This document shows, one piece after another, positions 21,533 through 30,661 of a DNA stretch of 59,638 bases (its first letter is position 1; each line of letters begins with the position of its first letter). Below the pieces are notes generated by a model that worked only from the letters and a program-made list of their open reading frames with translations, did no database searches and had not been told where the DNA came from. The position numbers were made by a program, and so were the translations under genes. This DNA is from Nemertoderma westbladi (Eukaryota > Xenacoelomorpha > Nemertodermatida > Nemertodermatidae), in NCBI GenBank assembly GCA_032718475.1, contig JAUCBJ010004687.1, positions 1 through 59,638 of the forward strand. Direction: 5' to 3'.

Positions 21533-24500
21533 ATGGCGCCGTCCCAGCGCTGCTGCAAGTGTCGCAGCGGCTCTTGCCGAGGGTGCAAGTGTGCTTGTGC
21601 GGGAGTTCCCTGTTCCTCCTGCAAACCTCTGGAGCAGAACTCGTGCGCGAACGGGCCGAGCTCACCCGATCCAGACAGTCTCGCGATGCCCCCGAGGTAC
21701 AGCGGTTCCGCGGGCTACGGGGTTCTCGACTATCTGGTATCCAACTCGCCCAGATGGAAAACGCGTCAAGCCACAGCGGACCTTGCGCATAACGGCTATG
21801 TAACCCTGGAAGTTATAAACTCAACCCTGGAGGAGCTCGACGACCTGATGGACCAGACTCTAACCCCAGGAGAATTCGATCCGGACTGCACATTGACCCC
21901 GCAAATTGGCGCTGGATCCCCGGCCCCCTCATCGGGTCCCCCAGTGTCGGTGTCTTACCAGTCGGGTCCCCTAGTTCCAGGTGTCGGTTATTCCGTCCCA
22001 ACCAGTACGGATGTCGATTATCCCGTCCCTACCAGACTGGGTGTCGGTCATTCTACCCCTACCAGTCCGGGTGTCGGTCATTCTGCCCCTACCAGTCCAG
22101 GAGTCGGTCATTCTGCCCCTACCAGTCCGGGTGTCGGTCATTCTGCCCCTGCCAGTCCGGGTGTCGGTCATTCTGCCCCTACCAGTCCGGGTGTCGGTCA
22201 TTCTGCCCCTACCAGGACAGGTGTCGGTCATTTTGCCCCTACCAGTCCAGGTGTCGGTTATTCCGTCCCAACCAGTCCAGGTGTCGGTCAGTCGATCCCT
22301 ATCAGTCAGGTTGTTGGTCTTTCTGCCCCTACCAGTCCAGGTGTCGGTTATTCCGTCCCAACCAGTCCAGGTGTTGGTCAGTCAGTCCCCATCAGTCCGG
22401 GTGTCGGTCATTCCGTCCCGACCAGTCCGGGTGTCGATTATCCCGTCCCTACCAGTCTGGGTGTCGGTCATTCTGTCCCAACCAGTCCGGGTGTCGATTA
22501 TCCTGTCCCTACCAGTCCGGGTGTCGGTTATTCTGTCCCAACCAGTCCGGGTGTCGATTATCCCGCCCCTACCAGTCCGGGTGTCGATTATCCCGTCCCT
22601 ACCAGTCCGGGTGTCGGTCATTCTGCCCAAACCAGTCCGGGTGTCGGTTATTCTGGCCCTACCAGTCCGGGTGTCGGTTATTCCGTCCCAACCAGCCCAG
22701 GTGTCGGTCAGTCTGTCCCTATCAGTCAGGTTGTTGGTCTTTCTGCCCCTACCAGTCCGGGTGTCGGTTATTCAGTCCCAACCAGTCCGGGTATAAGTCA
22801 GTATGTCGGTCAGTCTGCCCCTACCAGTCCGGGTGTCGGTTATTCCGTCCCTACCAGTCCAGGTGACGGTCCCATACCAGTCCCGGATGATGGTGTATCT
22901 GTCCCCTCGACCCAGGACGTCACCACAGAGTCTGGTGTTGTCCCTCAGATCCCCGCGGTATATGGTGTTGTCCATCGGGCCCCCGCGCTGCCTGGTATTG
23001 TCCCCCGGGCACCCACAGTGTCTGGTGGTGGAACTACACTGACTGGAACCCCGAATGCCACGTTGGCTCAATCAACCGCAGCTACTACGTCAGTCAAATG
23101 GTTTGCAAACATTGTTCCTGTTTTGGAATTATCTAACAAGATTAATAAAGTGTATGACGTAATAGTTCACTGGCGCCCCAATCTGTTCCTGCTCCCACCC
23201 GGTGCAATCGGGCGCCAGTTAGTGGATGAGATGTCCCGCCTCATGAACTTGTTTATTTCGGGTTCATTAATGGAGGAAATTGCAATTACAGCATTAATGA
23301 TTCTCCCCGCGTTGTTACTGCAGAAGCCGAGCCGTTCTTCAAACGCTGCCACACATAGGAAGGTTCTGGAACGGCGTTTAACTTCCTGGAAGTTGGCCCG
23401 GTTCGACGAATTACTGGTTGAGGCGAGGGCGATCCAAGCCCACCTACCGAAGTCAACATCACGAGCCTTTAAACAGCGGAACGAGTCGGCAGAGAAGGCG
23501 TTTTGTAAGCATATGCTTACTGGAAACGTAGCGGCAGCAATGCGATGTTTGAACGAGCTCGCCAGAAGTCGTGTTCTCAGTTTAGATGAGATGGTGACGG
23601 ATAAGCGCGGAGTAACCAAGTCGGTTCGGGAAGCATTGCTGGATAAGCACCCGGCCGCATCGCCAGCCGACCCCTCGATTCTACTCGATCGGTTTCCAGG
23701 AGCACCTGAGTTCCATGGTGTCATCTTTGAGAGTATAGATGCGCAACTCGTTCTCAACTGTTTACTGCGAATACGCGGTAATGCGGCCAGACCGTCAGGG
23801 CTGGATGCCCAAGGGTGGAAACACCTCGCCACCAAGTTCCGCAACTCATCGGTGGACCTGTGCAACAGCATTGCTAATTTAGCGAAGAAGATTGCGCAGT
23901 CCATTGTATCGCCAGGTAGCCTCTCATCGCTATTGGCAGCGCGATTAATTGCACTGGATAAATGTCCGGGCGTCCGACCGATAGGAATCGGCGAAATGCT
24001 CCGACGGGTTATTGGGAAGGCGACGATCCACTGCATCTCGGCAGATCTCCAGGCTGTTTGCGGGACGGCGCAGTTGTGTGTAGGACAGAAGGCAGGGATC
24101 GAACACGCGATCCACGCACTCAATGACGCTTTCGCTGAGGATGAGTGCGAGGCGATCCTCCAGATAGATGCGAACAATGCATTCAATTCCCTCAACCGCG
24201 CCGCAGCCGTGCACAATATCCAACATATTTGTCCAGCCCTACATACCGTGGTCACCAATTGTTACTCCACTCCAACCAAGCTGTTCATCGGTGGAGAGTT
24301 TCTCCTATCGGAGGAAGGATCGACCCAGGGCGACCCCGTCGCGATGCCAATGTACGCCGCGGGTGTGCTCCCCCTGGTTGGCGAAGTGGATGACGTTTCT
24401 GATGTGGTGCAGAAGTGGTACGCTGATGACGGTAATGGCGCGGGTACGTTGTTGGAGCTGCGGAAGATGTGGGATGTCGTAGTGTGTCGCGGTCCGCTCT

Positions 24501-25927
24501 ATGGATACCACCCAACGAAGTGCCACTTGCTGGTTAAACCGGGGCTGCTGGACGAGGCGAAGCGGATATTCCCGGAGGATTGCTTTACATTCAGCACACG
24601 GGGAAACAAACTCCTTGGTGGTGTTATTGGGGACGATGAATTCCGGCTGGAGTTTATCCAAGCCAGAGTCGAGGAGTTCGTCCAACAGGTCCAGCGCCTC
24701 GAGGAGATTGCCCGCACAGACCCCCACTGCGCCTACGCCGGTCTGGCGTTCGGACTAGTTGGCCGATGGCGGTACATCGCCAGAGTGGTCCCTGGGGCGA
24801 TGGATCACTTCGACCCGCTGGAAGTTTCGGTTCGACATTTCCTCGAGACTCTGCCGGAACGCACCTCAATGGCTGATGTCGAACGCGAGGTACTTTCGCT
24901 CCCGGTTAGGTTCGGGGGCCTCGGTATCCCACTGCCTGACGACTTGCAGTCACAGTACGAGAACTCGAGGGAGATCTGCGACCCATTCAACGCCAGCGAC
25001 AACATGTCCGAGGTGCGGGAGGCGCAGAAACACATCGCCAGCCGGATAAAGTCTCGGTCCACCGCGACGTTGAAGGAGAAGGTGGAGGAAACCCGCGCCA
25101 AACTCAGCGACCCGCAGCGGAAGTTGAACAAGTTAGTGTCCGAGAAGGGAGCGTCGACGTGGATCAACTCGCGACCGATAACCCTCCACAGTACCCACCT
25201 CAATAAGGAGGAGTTCCGCGACGCTGTCTGTCTGCGGTATGGTTGGCAACCCCAGTCTCTTCCAGCTCGTTGTGCCTGTGGGACACGATTTTCAGTTCAA
25301 CATATTCTGTCGTGTCCTACAGGTGGATTCCCATCAATCCGTCACAACGAGATCAGGGATTTTGTGGCCGATACGCTGACTGAGGTTGCCCACAACGTCA
25401 ACGTGGAACCGCACCTTCAGCCAATTACGGGTGAGATATTCGACCGCCGATCCACTTCCATCGACCAGCAGGCACGTCTGGACGTATCAGCTTCTGGCTT
25501 CTGGGGTAACCGGTTCCAGAAGACCTTCATAGACGTGTCTGTGTTCAACCCCCTAGCGGTGACCAATGCCGCAATGTCGCTGGAGGGTGCGCACTTGTTC
25601 CACGAGACGAGGAAGCGGAACAAGTACGAGGAACGGGTTCGCGAGGTGGAGCTCGCAACCTTCACTCCTCTGATTTTCTCCACGTTCGGTGGGATGTCGC
25701 CTACTACCAGGCAGTTCTTCAAACACTTAAGTTTGAGGCTGGCCGAGAAACGCGACATCCGGTACGCTGAGTGCTGCAACTGGGTGAGGCGGCAGGTTAG
25801 CTTCGCGCTCCTACGGGCCAGCCTCATGTGCCTCCGTGGATCGCGTTCGGCGCGCAACCGGCCAGTACACCAGGTTGCCGACACTTCAATTACCCTCGCT
25901 AATGCGGACTTTGAGGTGTCAGTGTAG
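21533..25927 (+). CDS. RLE-type LINE polyprotein, intact frame
   Basis: A 1464-residue open frame without stops. Order: Cys-rich start (CCKCRSGSCRGCKCACAG, tesmin/CXC-like spacing), repeat domain of PTSPGVGHSA decapeptides (residues about 145-445), a linker, RT with RLIALDKCPGVRPIGIGEML and catalytic YADDGNGAGTL near residue 962, zinc knuckle CACGTRFSVQHILSC near 1247, and endonuclease core with ARLD near 1315 and FIDVS near 1333. The protein would bind its RNA, nick the target and reverse-transcribe at the nick. It is the best-preserved coding sequence in the window and could be from a recently active family. It is about 70 % like LINE 1 by eye outside the repeats. Confidence 0.85.
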   Translation: MAPSQRCCKCRSGSCRGCKCACAGVPCSSCKPLEQNSCANGPSSPDPDSLAMPPRYSGSAGYGVLDYLVSNSPRWKTRQATADLAHNGYVTLEVINSTLEELDDLMDQTLTPGEFDPDCTLTPQIGAGSPAPSSGPPVSVSYQSGPLVPGVGYSVPTSTDVDYPVPTRLGVGHSTPTSPGVGHSAPTSPGVGHSAPTSPGVGHSAPASPGVGHSAPTSPGVGHSAPTRTGVGHFAPTSPGVGYSVPTSPGVGQSIPISQVVGLSAPTSPGVGYSVPTSPGVGQSVPISPGVGHSVPTSPGVDYPVPTSLGVGHSVPTSPGVDYPVPTSPGVGYSVPTSPGVDYPAPTSPGVDYPVPTSPGVGHSAQTSPGVGYSGPTSPGVGYSVPTSPGVGQSVPISQVVGLSAPTSPGVGYSVPTSPGISQYVGQSAPTSPGVGYSVPTSPGDGPIPVPDDGVSVPSTQDVTTESGVVPQIPAVYGVVHRAPALPGIVPRAPTVSGGGTTLTGTPNATLAQSTAATTSVKWFANIVPVLELSNKINKVYDVIVHWRPNLFLLPPGAIGRQLVDEMSRLMNLFISGSLMEEIAITALMILPALLLQKPSRSSNAATHRKVLERRLTSWKLARFDELLVEARAIQAHLPKSTSRAFKQRNESAEKAFCKHMLTGNVAAAMRCLNELARSRVLSLDEMVTDKRGVTKSVREALLDKHPAASPADPSILLDRFPGAPEFHGVIFESIDAQLVLNCLLRIRGNAARPSGLDAQGWKHLATKFRNSSVDLCNSIANLAKKIAQSIVSPGSLSSLLAARLIALDKCPGVRPIGIGEMLRRVIGKATIHCISADLQAVCGTAQLCVGQKAGIEHAIHALNDAFAEDECEAILQIDANNAFNSLNRAAAVHNIQHICPALHTVVTNCYSTPTKLFIGGEFLLSEEGSTQGDPVAMPMYAAGVLPLVGEVDDVSDVVQKWYADDGNGAGTLLELRKMWDVVVCRGPLYGYHPTKCHLLVKPGLLDEAKRIFPEDCFTFSTRGNKLLGGVIGDDEFRLEFIQARVEEFVQQVQRLEEIARTDPHCAYAGLAFGLVGRWRYIARVVPGAMDHFDPLEVSVRHFLETLPERTSMADVEREVLSLPVRFGGLGIPLPDDLQSQYENSREICDPFNASDNMSEVREAQKHIASRIKSRSTATLKEKVEETRAKLSDPQRKLNKLVSEKGASTWINSRPITLHSTHLNKEEFRDAVCLRYGWQPQSLPARCACGTRFSVQHILSCPTGGFPSIRHNEIRDFVADTLTEVAHNVNVEPHLQPITGEIFDRRSTSIDQQARLDVSASGFWGNRFQKTFIDVSVFNPLAVTNAAMSLEGAHLFHETRKRNKYEERVREVELATFTPLIFSTFGGMSPTTRQFFKHLSLRLAEKRDIRYAECCNWVRRQVSFALLRASLMCLRGSRSARNRPVHQVADTSITLANADFEVSV
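21965..22866 (+). repeat. 30-bp in-frame minisatellite in LINE 2
   Basis: About 30 copies of a 30-bp unit, roughly ACCAGTCCGGGTGTCGGTCA plus TTCTGCCCCT, encoding a ten-residue repeat PTSPGVGHSA/PTSPGVGYSV. Copies differ mostly by single changes and keep the frame. It occupies the same place in the protein as the unrelated 24-bp array of LINE 1. Confidence 0.95.
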
Positions 25928-26145
25928 GTTGAGGGGCCGGGGAGGTATCAGTGTAGTTGGTAGGTAGCGGGTTCAGACTGTTAAATACTTAAACTTTAAA
26001 CTTTTTAAATTTCCCGCTCCATCTTAATTGTTTGTTCAATGTAAATAGGTGATTGGTGTTGTTTTATGTGTGCATTTTTGAAAGTTTTTAATATTCTGTA
26101 ATTAAACAAGACTTGTAAGAGTGAGAAAAAAAAATTCATCATAAT

Positions 26146-26206
26146 TGTTACATTAAAAATTACATTGACTATAAACGTAGCGATAATAATAATAATACTA
26201 ATAATT
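26146..26206 (+). pseudogene. Polinton A ATPase, 3' remnant
   Basis: About 60 bp (TTACATTAAAAATTACATTG and onward, TATAAACGTAGCGATAATAA) nearly identical to the end of the intact ATPase gene at 59130-59196. It lies directly right of LINE 2 and directly before the pX-like gene, the same neighbour order as in element B. All the rest of the ATPase gene is missing in A. Confidence 0.75.
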
Positions 26207-26247
26207 AATATTCATATTTTGTAAAAATTTTCAATAATGTTGCAACA

Positions 26248-26631
26248 ATGAATAGTCTTGTGCATAAATATAGTAACGAATTGGAATTTTTACGCAGCGC
26301 TATCCCTCAACCAAGAACTTATTATATTAACCATACTGCGAGTAATGAAATAATTCGCCTCATTGTAATTACCGCTTTAAATGTTCTAAAAGGTAATGTA
26401 CAATTGACCCCCCATTCATTTAGAAATATTCGTTGTTATAAAAAGGTATTAAAATCACTCAATAGGAAAACAAAAAATATATCAAGTTACAGAAAAATGT
26501 TAACCAATCAATCTGGTGGTATAGTTCCGTTTCTAATACCCCTACTCGGCATTGGCGCAAAACTCTCAGCGGGGGCTGGTGCCGCCACTGCTGGGGTGGC
26601 TATTGTGAAAATAATTAACCGTGGACGGTAA
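26248..26631 (+). CDS. pX-like small virion protein of Polinton A
   Basis: 127 residues, open. The first 80 are basic and helical with a conserved HSFRNIRCYKKVLKSLNRKT segment. A GG pair at residues 90-91 is followed by a glycine/alanine-rich hydrophobic stretch (92-122) and a basic end. This layout, a basic arm then a QxGG-type junction then an amphipathic hydrophobic tail, is that of the adenovirus pX/pVI-like protein of Polintons and adintoviruses, a minor core or membrane-active virion protein often cut by the viral protease after a GG site. It sits between ATPase and penton genes as in relatives. The copy in B is broken. Confidence 0.6.
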   Translation: MNSLVHKYSNELEFLRSAIPQPRTYYINHTASNEIIRLIVITALNVLKGNVQLTPHSFRNIRCYKKVLKSLNRKTKNISSYRKMLTNQSGGIVPFLIPLLGIGAKLSAGAGAATAGVAIVKIINRGR

Positions 26632-26639
26632 TAATAATA

Positions 26640-27251
26640 ATGGTTAAAATGGGAGTAACATTTATAAAATTATATTTAGTATCGAGTAAACCGTTAGCTA
26701 CTGATTTAAAACCTCGAGATATACCCAGAGTAAATACAAAAAGAAAAAGAAAATCATCAACTTTAAAGAAAATAAAAAAAATTTCAGCTGTTTTTACGGT
26801 GATGCCATTTTACGTTTTGACGTTTTACGGTATTCCGAATTGGGATATATACAGTACGATAGTGGTAGATGAATTAAGCAATATAGAACAGCCGATATTA
26901 ATTTTAAATTATAGAGGATCAAATATTTCAGAAATTGGTATTTTACATTTTCCAGAGCCAACAAACATTACACGTAATAAAGACACTATCTTCATATTCT
27001 TCATATATACAGACATAATTGAAAGCTCTTTTGTTGGTGACGCTTTAGCACCACTCTTAAGAACCTGTCCTTTAACTCAATTAAACCGTAAATATTTTAA
27101 TCATGAATATGAAAGTATCTGTTATTATCCATTGTTGAATAAAAAACTAAAAATGATCTTAATTACTTTATGTGATGGTCAAGGTGAATTAATTAATTTC
27201 AACAGTGGTTGCACTGTTATAACACTTAAGATAATACGTGGCGATGGATAA
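26640..27251 (+). CDS. Penton-like minor capsid protein 1 (diverged)
   Basis: 203 residues. The second half (about 115-200) has the pattern IYTDIIESSFVGD..APLLRT, a Tyr-rich spacer, then LITLCDGQGELINFNSGCTV, the usual end of the single jelly-roll minor capsid (penton-like) protein of Polintons. The first half is basic and Lys/Arg-rich (residues 33-48) and does not match the normal penton N-terminus, so the gene is either diverged or a fusion across a deletion. It is followed at once by a second penton-like gene with a normal N-terminus, so the two may be tandem paralogues. It starts 8 nt after the pX-like stop. Confidence 0.45.
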   Translation: MVKMGVTFIKLYLVSSKPLATDLKPRDIPRVNTKRKRKSSTLKKIKKISAVFTVMPFYVLTFYGIPNWDIYSTIVVDELSNIEQPILILNYRGSNISEIGILHFPEPTNITRNKDTIFIFFIYTDIIESSFVGDALAPLLRTCPLTQLNRKYFNHEYESICYYPLLNKKLKMILITLCDGQGELINFNSGCTVITLKIIRGDG

Positions 27252-28065
27252 AATTCTATGTTAGACTACCGAGTAATTCATGTCCAACTGATTTTCCGCG
27301 TAATACTAATAGTAATTATCAGATCAATTTACATGGAGCCATATAAATCCAAACAAAAACTGGGTGGTTGGTATAAAAAGTATATTTTATCTAGCCACAT
27401 TACCATCCATGTATAACAATGTAGAGAATGTTATTTTATTAAAAAAGGGGAAAAAAAACTTTGAGGATACACTACCATCCGGTTTATTCTACAGTATTAA
27501 TGACATTATAGATTATTTTAACACAGGTGCATTGAAAGATAAATTACAAATAGTTGAAAATACTCAGCAAATTAGATTGCAATTTATTTTAGGGAAAACT
27601 GTACATGAATTATTTATAGGACAACAATTAGCCTATTATTTTGGAATTACTGAAAATAATCTCAGAGCGGATTTAAATCCAAATTTTAAAATTATTTTGA
27701 AGACGAAAAATAATATAAAGGGTTATTTAATAAAGAGTATCAAAAATGAAGAAAAAGCTTACCAAATGGTATTTTTATGTCCTCAACCACCCAATTCTAT
27801 TCCAGAACCTAAGACTACTGATATAATTGAAAATGAATATATTAATGATTTTGGTTTAGCTTTACTTTGTCGTGTAGCGATACCTGATGTGAAATATGGC
27901 AGGGTAATAAATAAAGAATTTGCTAAGGATACTATTCATTATATCCCAGTAAAAAAATCATATAAGATTACTTATATTCATATTGAAATGACAGACAAAG
28001 AAGGAAAAAAGATTTTAATTTTGAATGCGGCTCAACTTCTATTACTTTACACATTAGGAAAATAA
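27243..28065 (+). pseudogene. Penton-like minor capsid protein 2, frameshifted
   Basis: The N-terminus shows the hallmark LPSNS...NTNSN...INL pattern followed by a WVVGI segment, typical of Polinton penton-like proteins (single jelly roll, vertex of the capsid). The C-terminal 233 residues are one open frame from 27364 and close with IHIEMTDKEGKKILI, the usual last strands. Two one-base shifts interrupt the gene, one in an A-run near 27250 and one near 27348. The order after pX and before the capsid gene agrees with related elements. This is a dead copy of a virus-like structural gene. Confidence 0.6.
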
Positions 28066-28093
28066 ATTAGTATTTATTATTATTATTATTTAA

Positions 28094-28357
28094 ATGGATT
28101 CCGATTTATTTCAAAGATACAGTAAACCGCAATATGGAGGTGCAGACTCTAATCTTGCTGTTTTTAAAGGTGGTAGAACAACGAGAGGGTCAACGCAAGT
28201 TCCTGTTTTTCGAGGGGGCTCATATATAGACCCTTACGGACAACAAATTGGTACATTTGGTCCAAACTCAAAACAACAACGATTTCAGCATTATCGGAGA
28301 GGTATGCAGACAAATCACCGTAATCGACAAATTGACAAATCGGGTAGACAAATGTAA
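28094..28357 (+). CDS. Small Gly-rich Polinton protein
   Basis: 87 residues: YSKPQYGGADSNLAVFKGGR, then VPVFRGGSYIDPYGQQIGTF, then a basic, Arg/Gln-rich end. The Tyr-Gly-rich start with VFKGG and VFRGG motifs resembles the short Gly-rich protein that often sits next to the capsid gene in animal Polintons. The likely role is a minor virion component, but this rests on position and composition. Those relatives are longer with a hydrophobic middle, so this one may be truncated by the foldback element that begins 20 bp after its stop. Confidence 0.4.
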   Translation: MDSDLFQRYSKPQYGGADSNLAVFKGGRTTRGSTQVPVFRGGSYIDPYGQQIGTFGPNSKQQRFQHYRRGMQTNHRNRQIDKSGRQM

Positions 28358-28375
28358 TTATACTAATATGTAACT

Positions 28376-28902
28376 TTAAAACAAATGCAGAGGGAATAGT
28401 TTTTGAGATATTGCAGAGAATGTGAAGTCCGGCACAAGTCTACATTATGGCCTTGAAGCGATATGGGCAAATATACTAACAATGATGCTTTGAATTATCT
28501 TAAGGCATCAAAAATATACACATCACTGCAATAAATTGGTTTAGTGTATACAGACACCTTCAAAATGAAGGAGTAGTGATTAGTTCGCTATATTTTTTGT
28601 GCGAAATGTGTGGAATGGGTCAACTCAATCTTAATATCAATAAATTGGTGGACATAGTATTGACATTTTGTAAAATAGCTCAAGAACTAACGACTCTACT
28701 CTTATTTTGAAGGTGTCTACACCCACTACATTGATCATTTTCTGTGATGTGTCTATTCTTGATTCCTTGCGATAATTCAAAATAAATTTTTTTGAAGATT
28801 TGTCCATATCGCATCGAGGTGGTAATGTAGACTTGTGCCGGACTTCACATTTTCTGCGATATCTCAAGAACTATTTGCTCTATGCTTGTTTTGATGGCGT
28901 CT
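28376..28902. mobile_element. Foldback element (long inverted repeat)
   Basis: The left arm (28376-28435, containing AATGTGAAGTCCGGCACAAG then TCTAC) is inverted at 28838-28902 (GTAGACTTGTGCCGGACTTC then ACATT). A second inner pair matches too (CAGACACCTTCAAAATGAAG near 28552 against TTATTTTGAAGGTGTCTACA near 28707), so most of the 527 bp can fold on itself. There is no coding capacity. It is probably a MITE-like or foldback DNA transposon. Whether a target duplication exists is unclear. Confidence 0.75.
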
Positions 28903-28942
28903 ACCTCTACTATCATTGCGGTTCTAATGAGCATAATATTAA

Positions 28943-29533
28943 AGTAGTAGGAGAACTACTATTACTTAGGATCGGCATGCTGCATTGCAGCTGCATTTTT
29001 AAGAATGCTGTGCCGGCTTATCAACAAAATTGCACTGCCACAACTCCCTATCACCCATGATATTTGCTAGATCATCTGCATCTTCAAGGCCAGTGTCCTT
29101 TAAGATGCATCTCAAAAAAGTCATGGGCTGTCCACCATGCTTATTCACTCCATGAGGGTGCCAAAGTACAAGATTATGCACTGGCTGGTCCTCACAGCGA
29201 AAACAATGTCTTGCAAAGCAGAGACGATTTTGTTCTAGTGTCAAGCTTGGGGGAACCAATGAGACACCTCCAATGTTATATAGTGTCTGGTTGGAGATGT
29301 GTGCATTGTACTTGACACAATGAACCCGGCGTAGCATTCTTGTGAATGTGCCATGCAGAGATTTGGTGTCCTCAGCAGTTAGAGCCCAGCATGGACTCGC
29401 ATAGAGGAGTACTGGAACTACTGCTGCTCTAAATAATCGGACCTTAAGTTTCCGATTAATTCTTGGTGACTTCCAAATTCTAGAAAGCCTATTCAAGGCT
29501 GCCCATGCCTTTCCCTTACGTATTCGAAGGTCC
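28943..29533 (-). pseudogene. RTE-like LINE family 1, 3' fragment
   Basis: The minus strand encodes the thumb and C-terminus of family 1 (RIRKGKAWAALNRLSRIWKS, then YASPCWALTAEDTKSL, then LVLWHPHGVNKHGGQPMTFL). The 3' end is the family terminus (GGATCGGCATGCTGCATTGC) with an ACTACTATTACT run beyond it. The 5' side stops abruptly at 29533 (ATTCGAAGGTCC), where the long direct repeat begins; the copy at 5300 continues TCACCTGACTTCC. Confidence 0.8.
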
Positions 29534-30285
29534 TTGGCTAGGGGTCTGTCAAGTCGGTGGACCCGTTTGCGTGTCTGTCCCACCCTTCCCAAACCCCGAA
29601 GGGATCGGTCATCAGGAAAGCGGTACGGCTTGGCTAGGGGCCTGTCGGTTCATCACAGGGACCCAACCACCTAAGCTTTCCGAGTCCTTATTCAGGCTCG
29701 TAGTCGCTTCGGTAGCCGAGAAGCTACTCCGAACAGTCGGTAGGCCAGTGGTGTCCAGTCCTTTGTCTTTCGACCCCATTGCGTGTCCACCCCACCCTTC
29801 CCGAACCCCGAAGGGATCAGTCATCAGGAAAGCGGTACGGCTTGGCAAGGGGTCTGTCAGCCTGTCGTGAGCCCCAACAGTTGGTTGGTAGTTTTCCGAG
29901 TCCTTATTCAAACTCGTACTAACGCCGGTCGTGGAACCCACTCCAGGAAGGCAGTCCTCGTCGAACCCTTCCTCCGTTAGTTGGTCGACCTGTCGGAAGT
30001 CCCTGGCGTATGTCGGCAAGCTTTCCGAGTCCTTATTCGGGCTCGTAATAACTGCCGGCGACCAGGGACCACTAAAGGTCTGTCTGTCGGTTCCCGCCGC
30101 AAATCCCTGACACAAGCAGCAGACTTTCCGATGCCTTATTCAGGCTCGTAATAACTACTGTTGGCCAGGGACCGCTAAGGGCAGTCCTTGTCCTTTAGGC
30201 CTAGTGAGTTACCAAATCCACCTCTACAGGCAGCAGGAAGTTGGCTAGGCCTACTAGTAATCAGGTAAACCGGAATACTGCTTAA
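29534..30285. repeat. Long direct repeat, left copy
   Basis: About 750 bp with near-identity to 45628-46366 in the same orientation. It contains sub-repeats: a roughly 95-bp unit with GGATCGGTCATCAGGAAAGC, and four copies of a word like TTTCCGAGTCCTTATTCAGG (29677, 29893, 30022, 30125). The two copies enclose the BEL/Pao-like block and could be its LTRs, but neither end shows a clear TG...CA pair, so this is tentative. No gene is seen from 30286 to 30661. Confidence 0.7.
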
Positions 30286-30661
30286 CTTTGCCTCCTTAAA
30301 TATCTGACATGAGTCCCGTACCCCGTAAGTCGCCCCAATATTCGCCCATAAATCGCCCCCAGTCCATTGAATGTGCCCAAATCCCATGTTCCCGCACCCA
30401 GTAGTGATATCGGAATATTCATAGAAAATAAATCCAAAAAAATATTTAACTCGCGTTAAGAAAAGTTGAAATACCGCAAACAGTCCCCCCCAATGACCTT
30501 TGTGAGGTCTATCGGTAGATCGAGTTTGCGTAGGTCATTTCCCATATAAAAAACCCAAATTTTAATATTGCATAGTCTTGATTAATTTTTCCTAGAGTTA
30601 GTTTATGTAAATATATAAAAATAAATGTTCGATATAAATGTCTCTGGAATATCCTGGTCCT

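Larger units (their letters stand above)
21343..26132 (+). mobile_element. Full-length RLE-type LINE 2
   Basis: A 4.8-kb non-LTR retrotransposon with an intact long frame. The 3' end is a GAGAAAAAAAA tail. The flanks share 13 bp, AATTCATCATAAT (21330-21342 and 26133-26145), a probable target-site duplication. The left flank is the end of the Polinton RING gene and the right flank is the last part of the ATPase gene, so most of the ATPase had already been lost when this LINE inserted, or was lost through microhomology at this word. Confidence 0.8.

Noticed and set aside
21981-22796. 271-codon frame overlapping the LINE 2 repeat
   Set aside because: A repeat-generated frame in a different phase from the conserved LINE protein.
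23167-24258. Long minus-strand frame opposite the LINE 2 RT domain
   Set aside because: Antisense shadow of the RT coding region, without recognisable domains.
29534-30285. Reading the long GC-rich repeat as rRNA or another structural RNA gene
   Set aside because: No conserved rRNA segments are visible, and it has internal sub-repeats and a partner copy flanking a retrotransposon, so it is a repeat.
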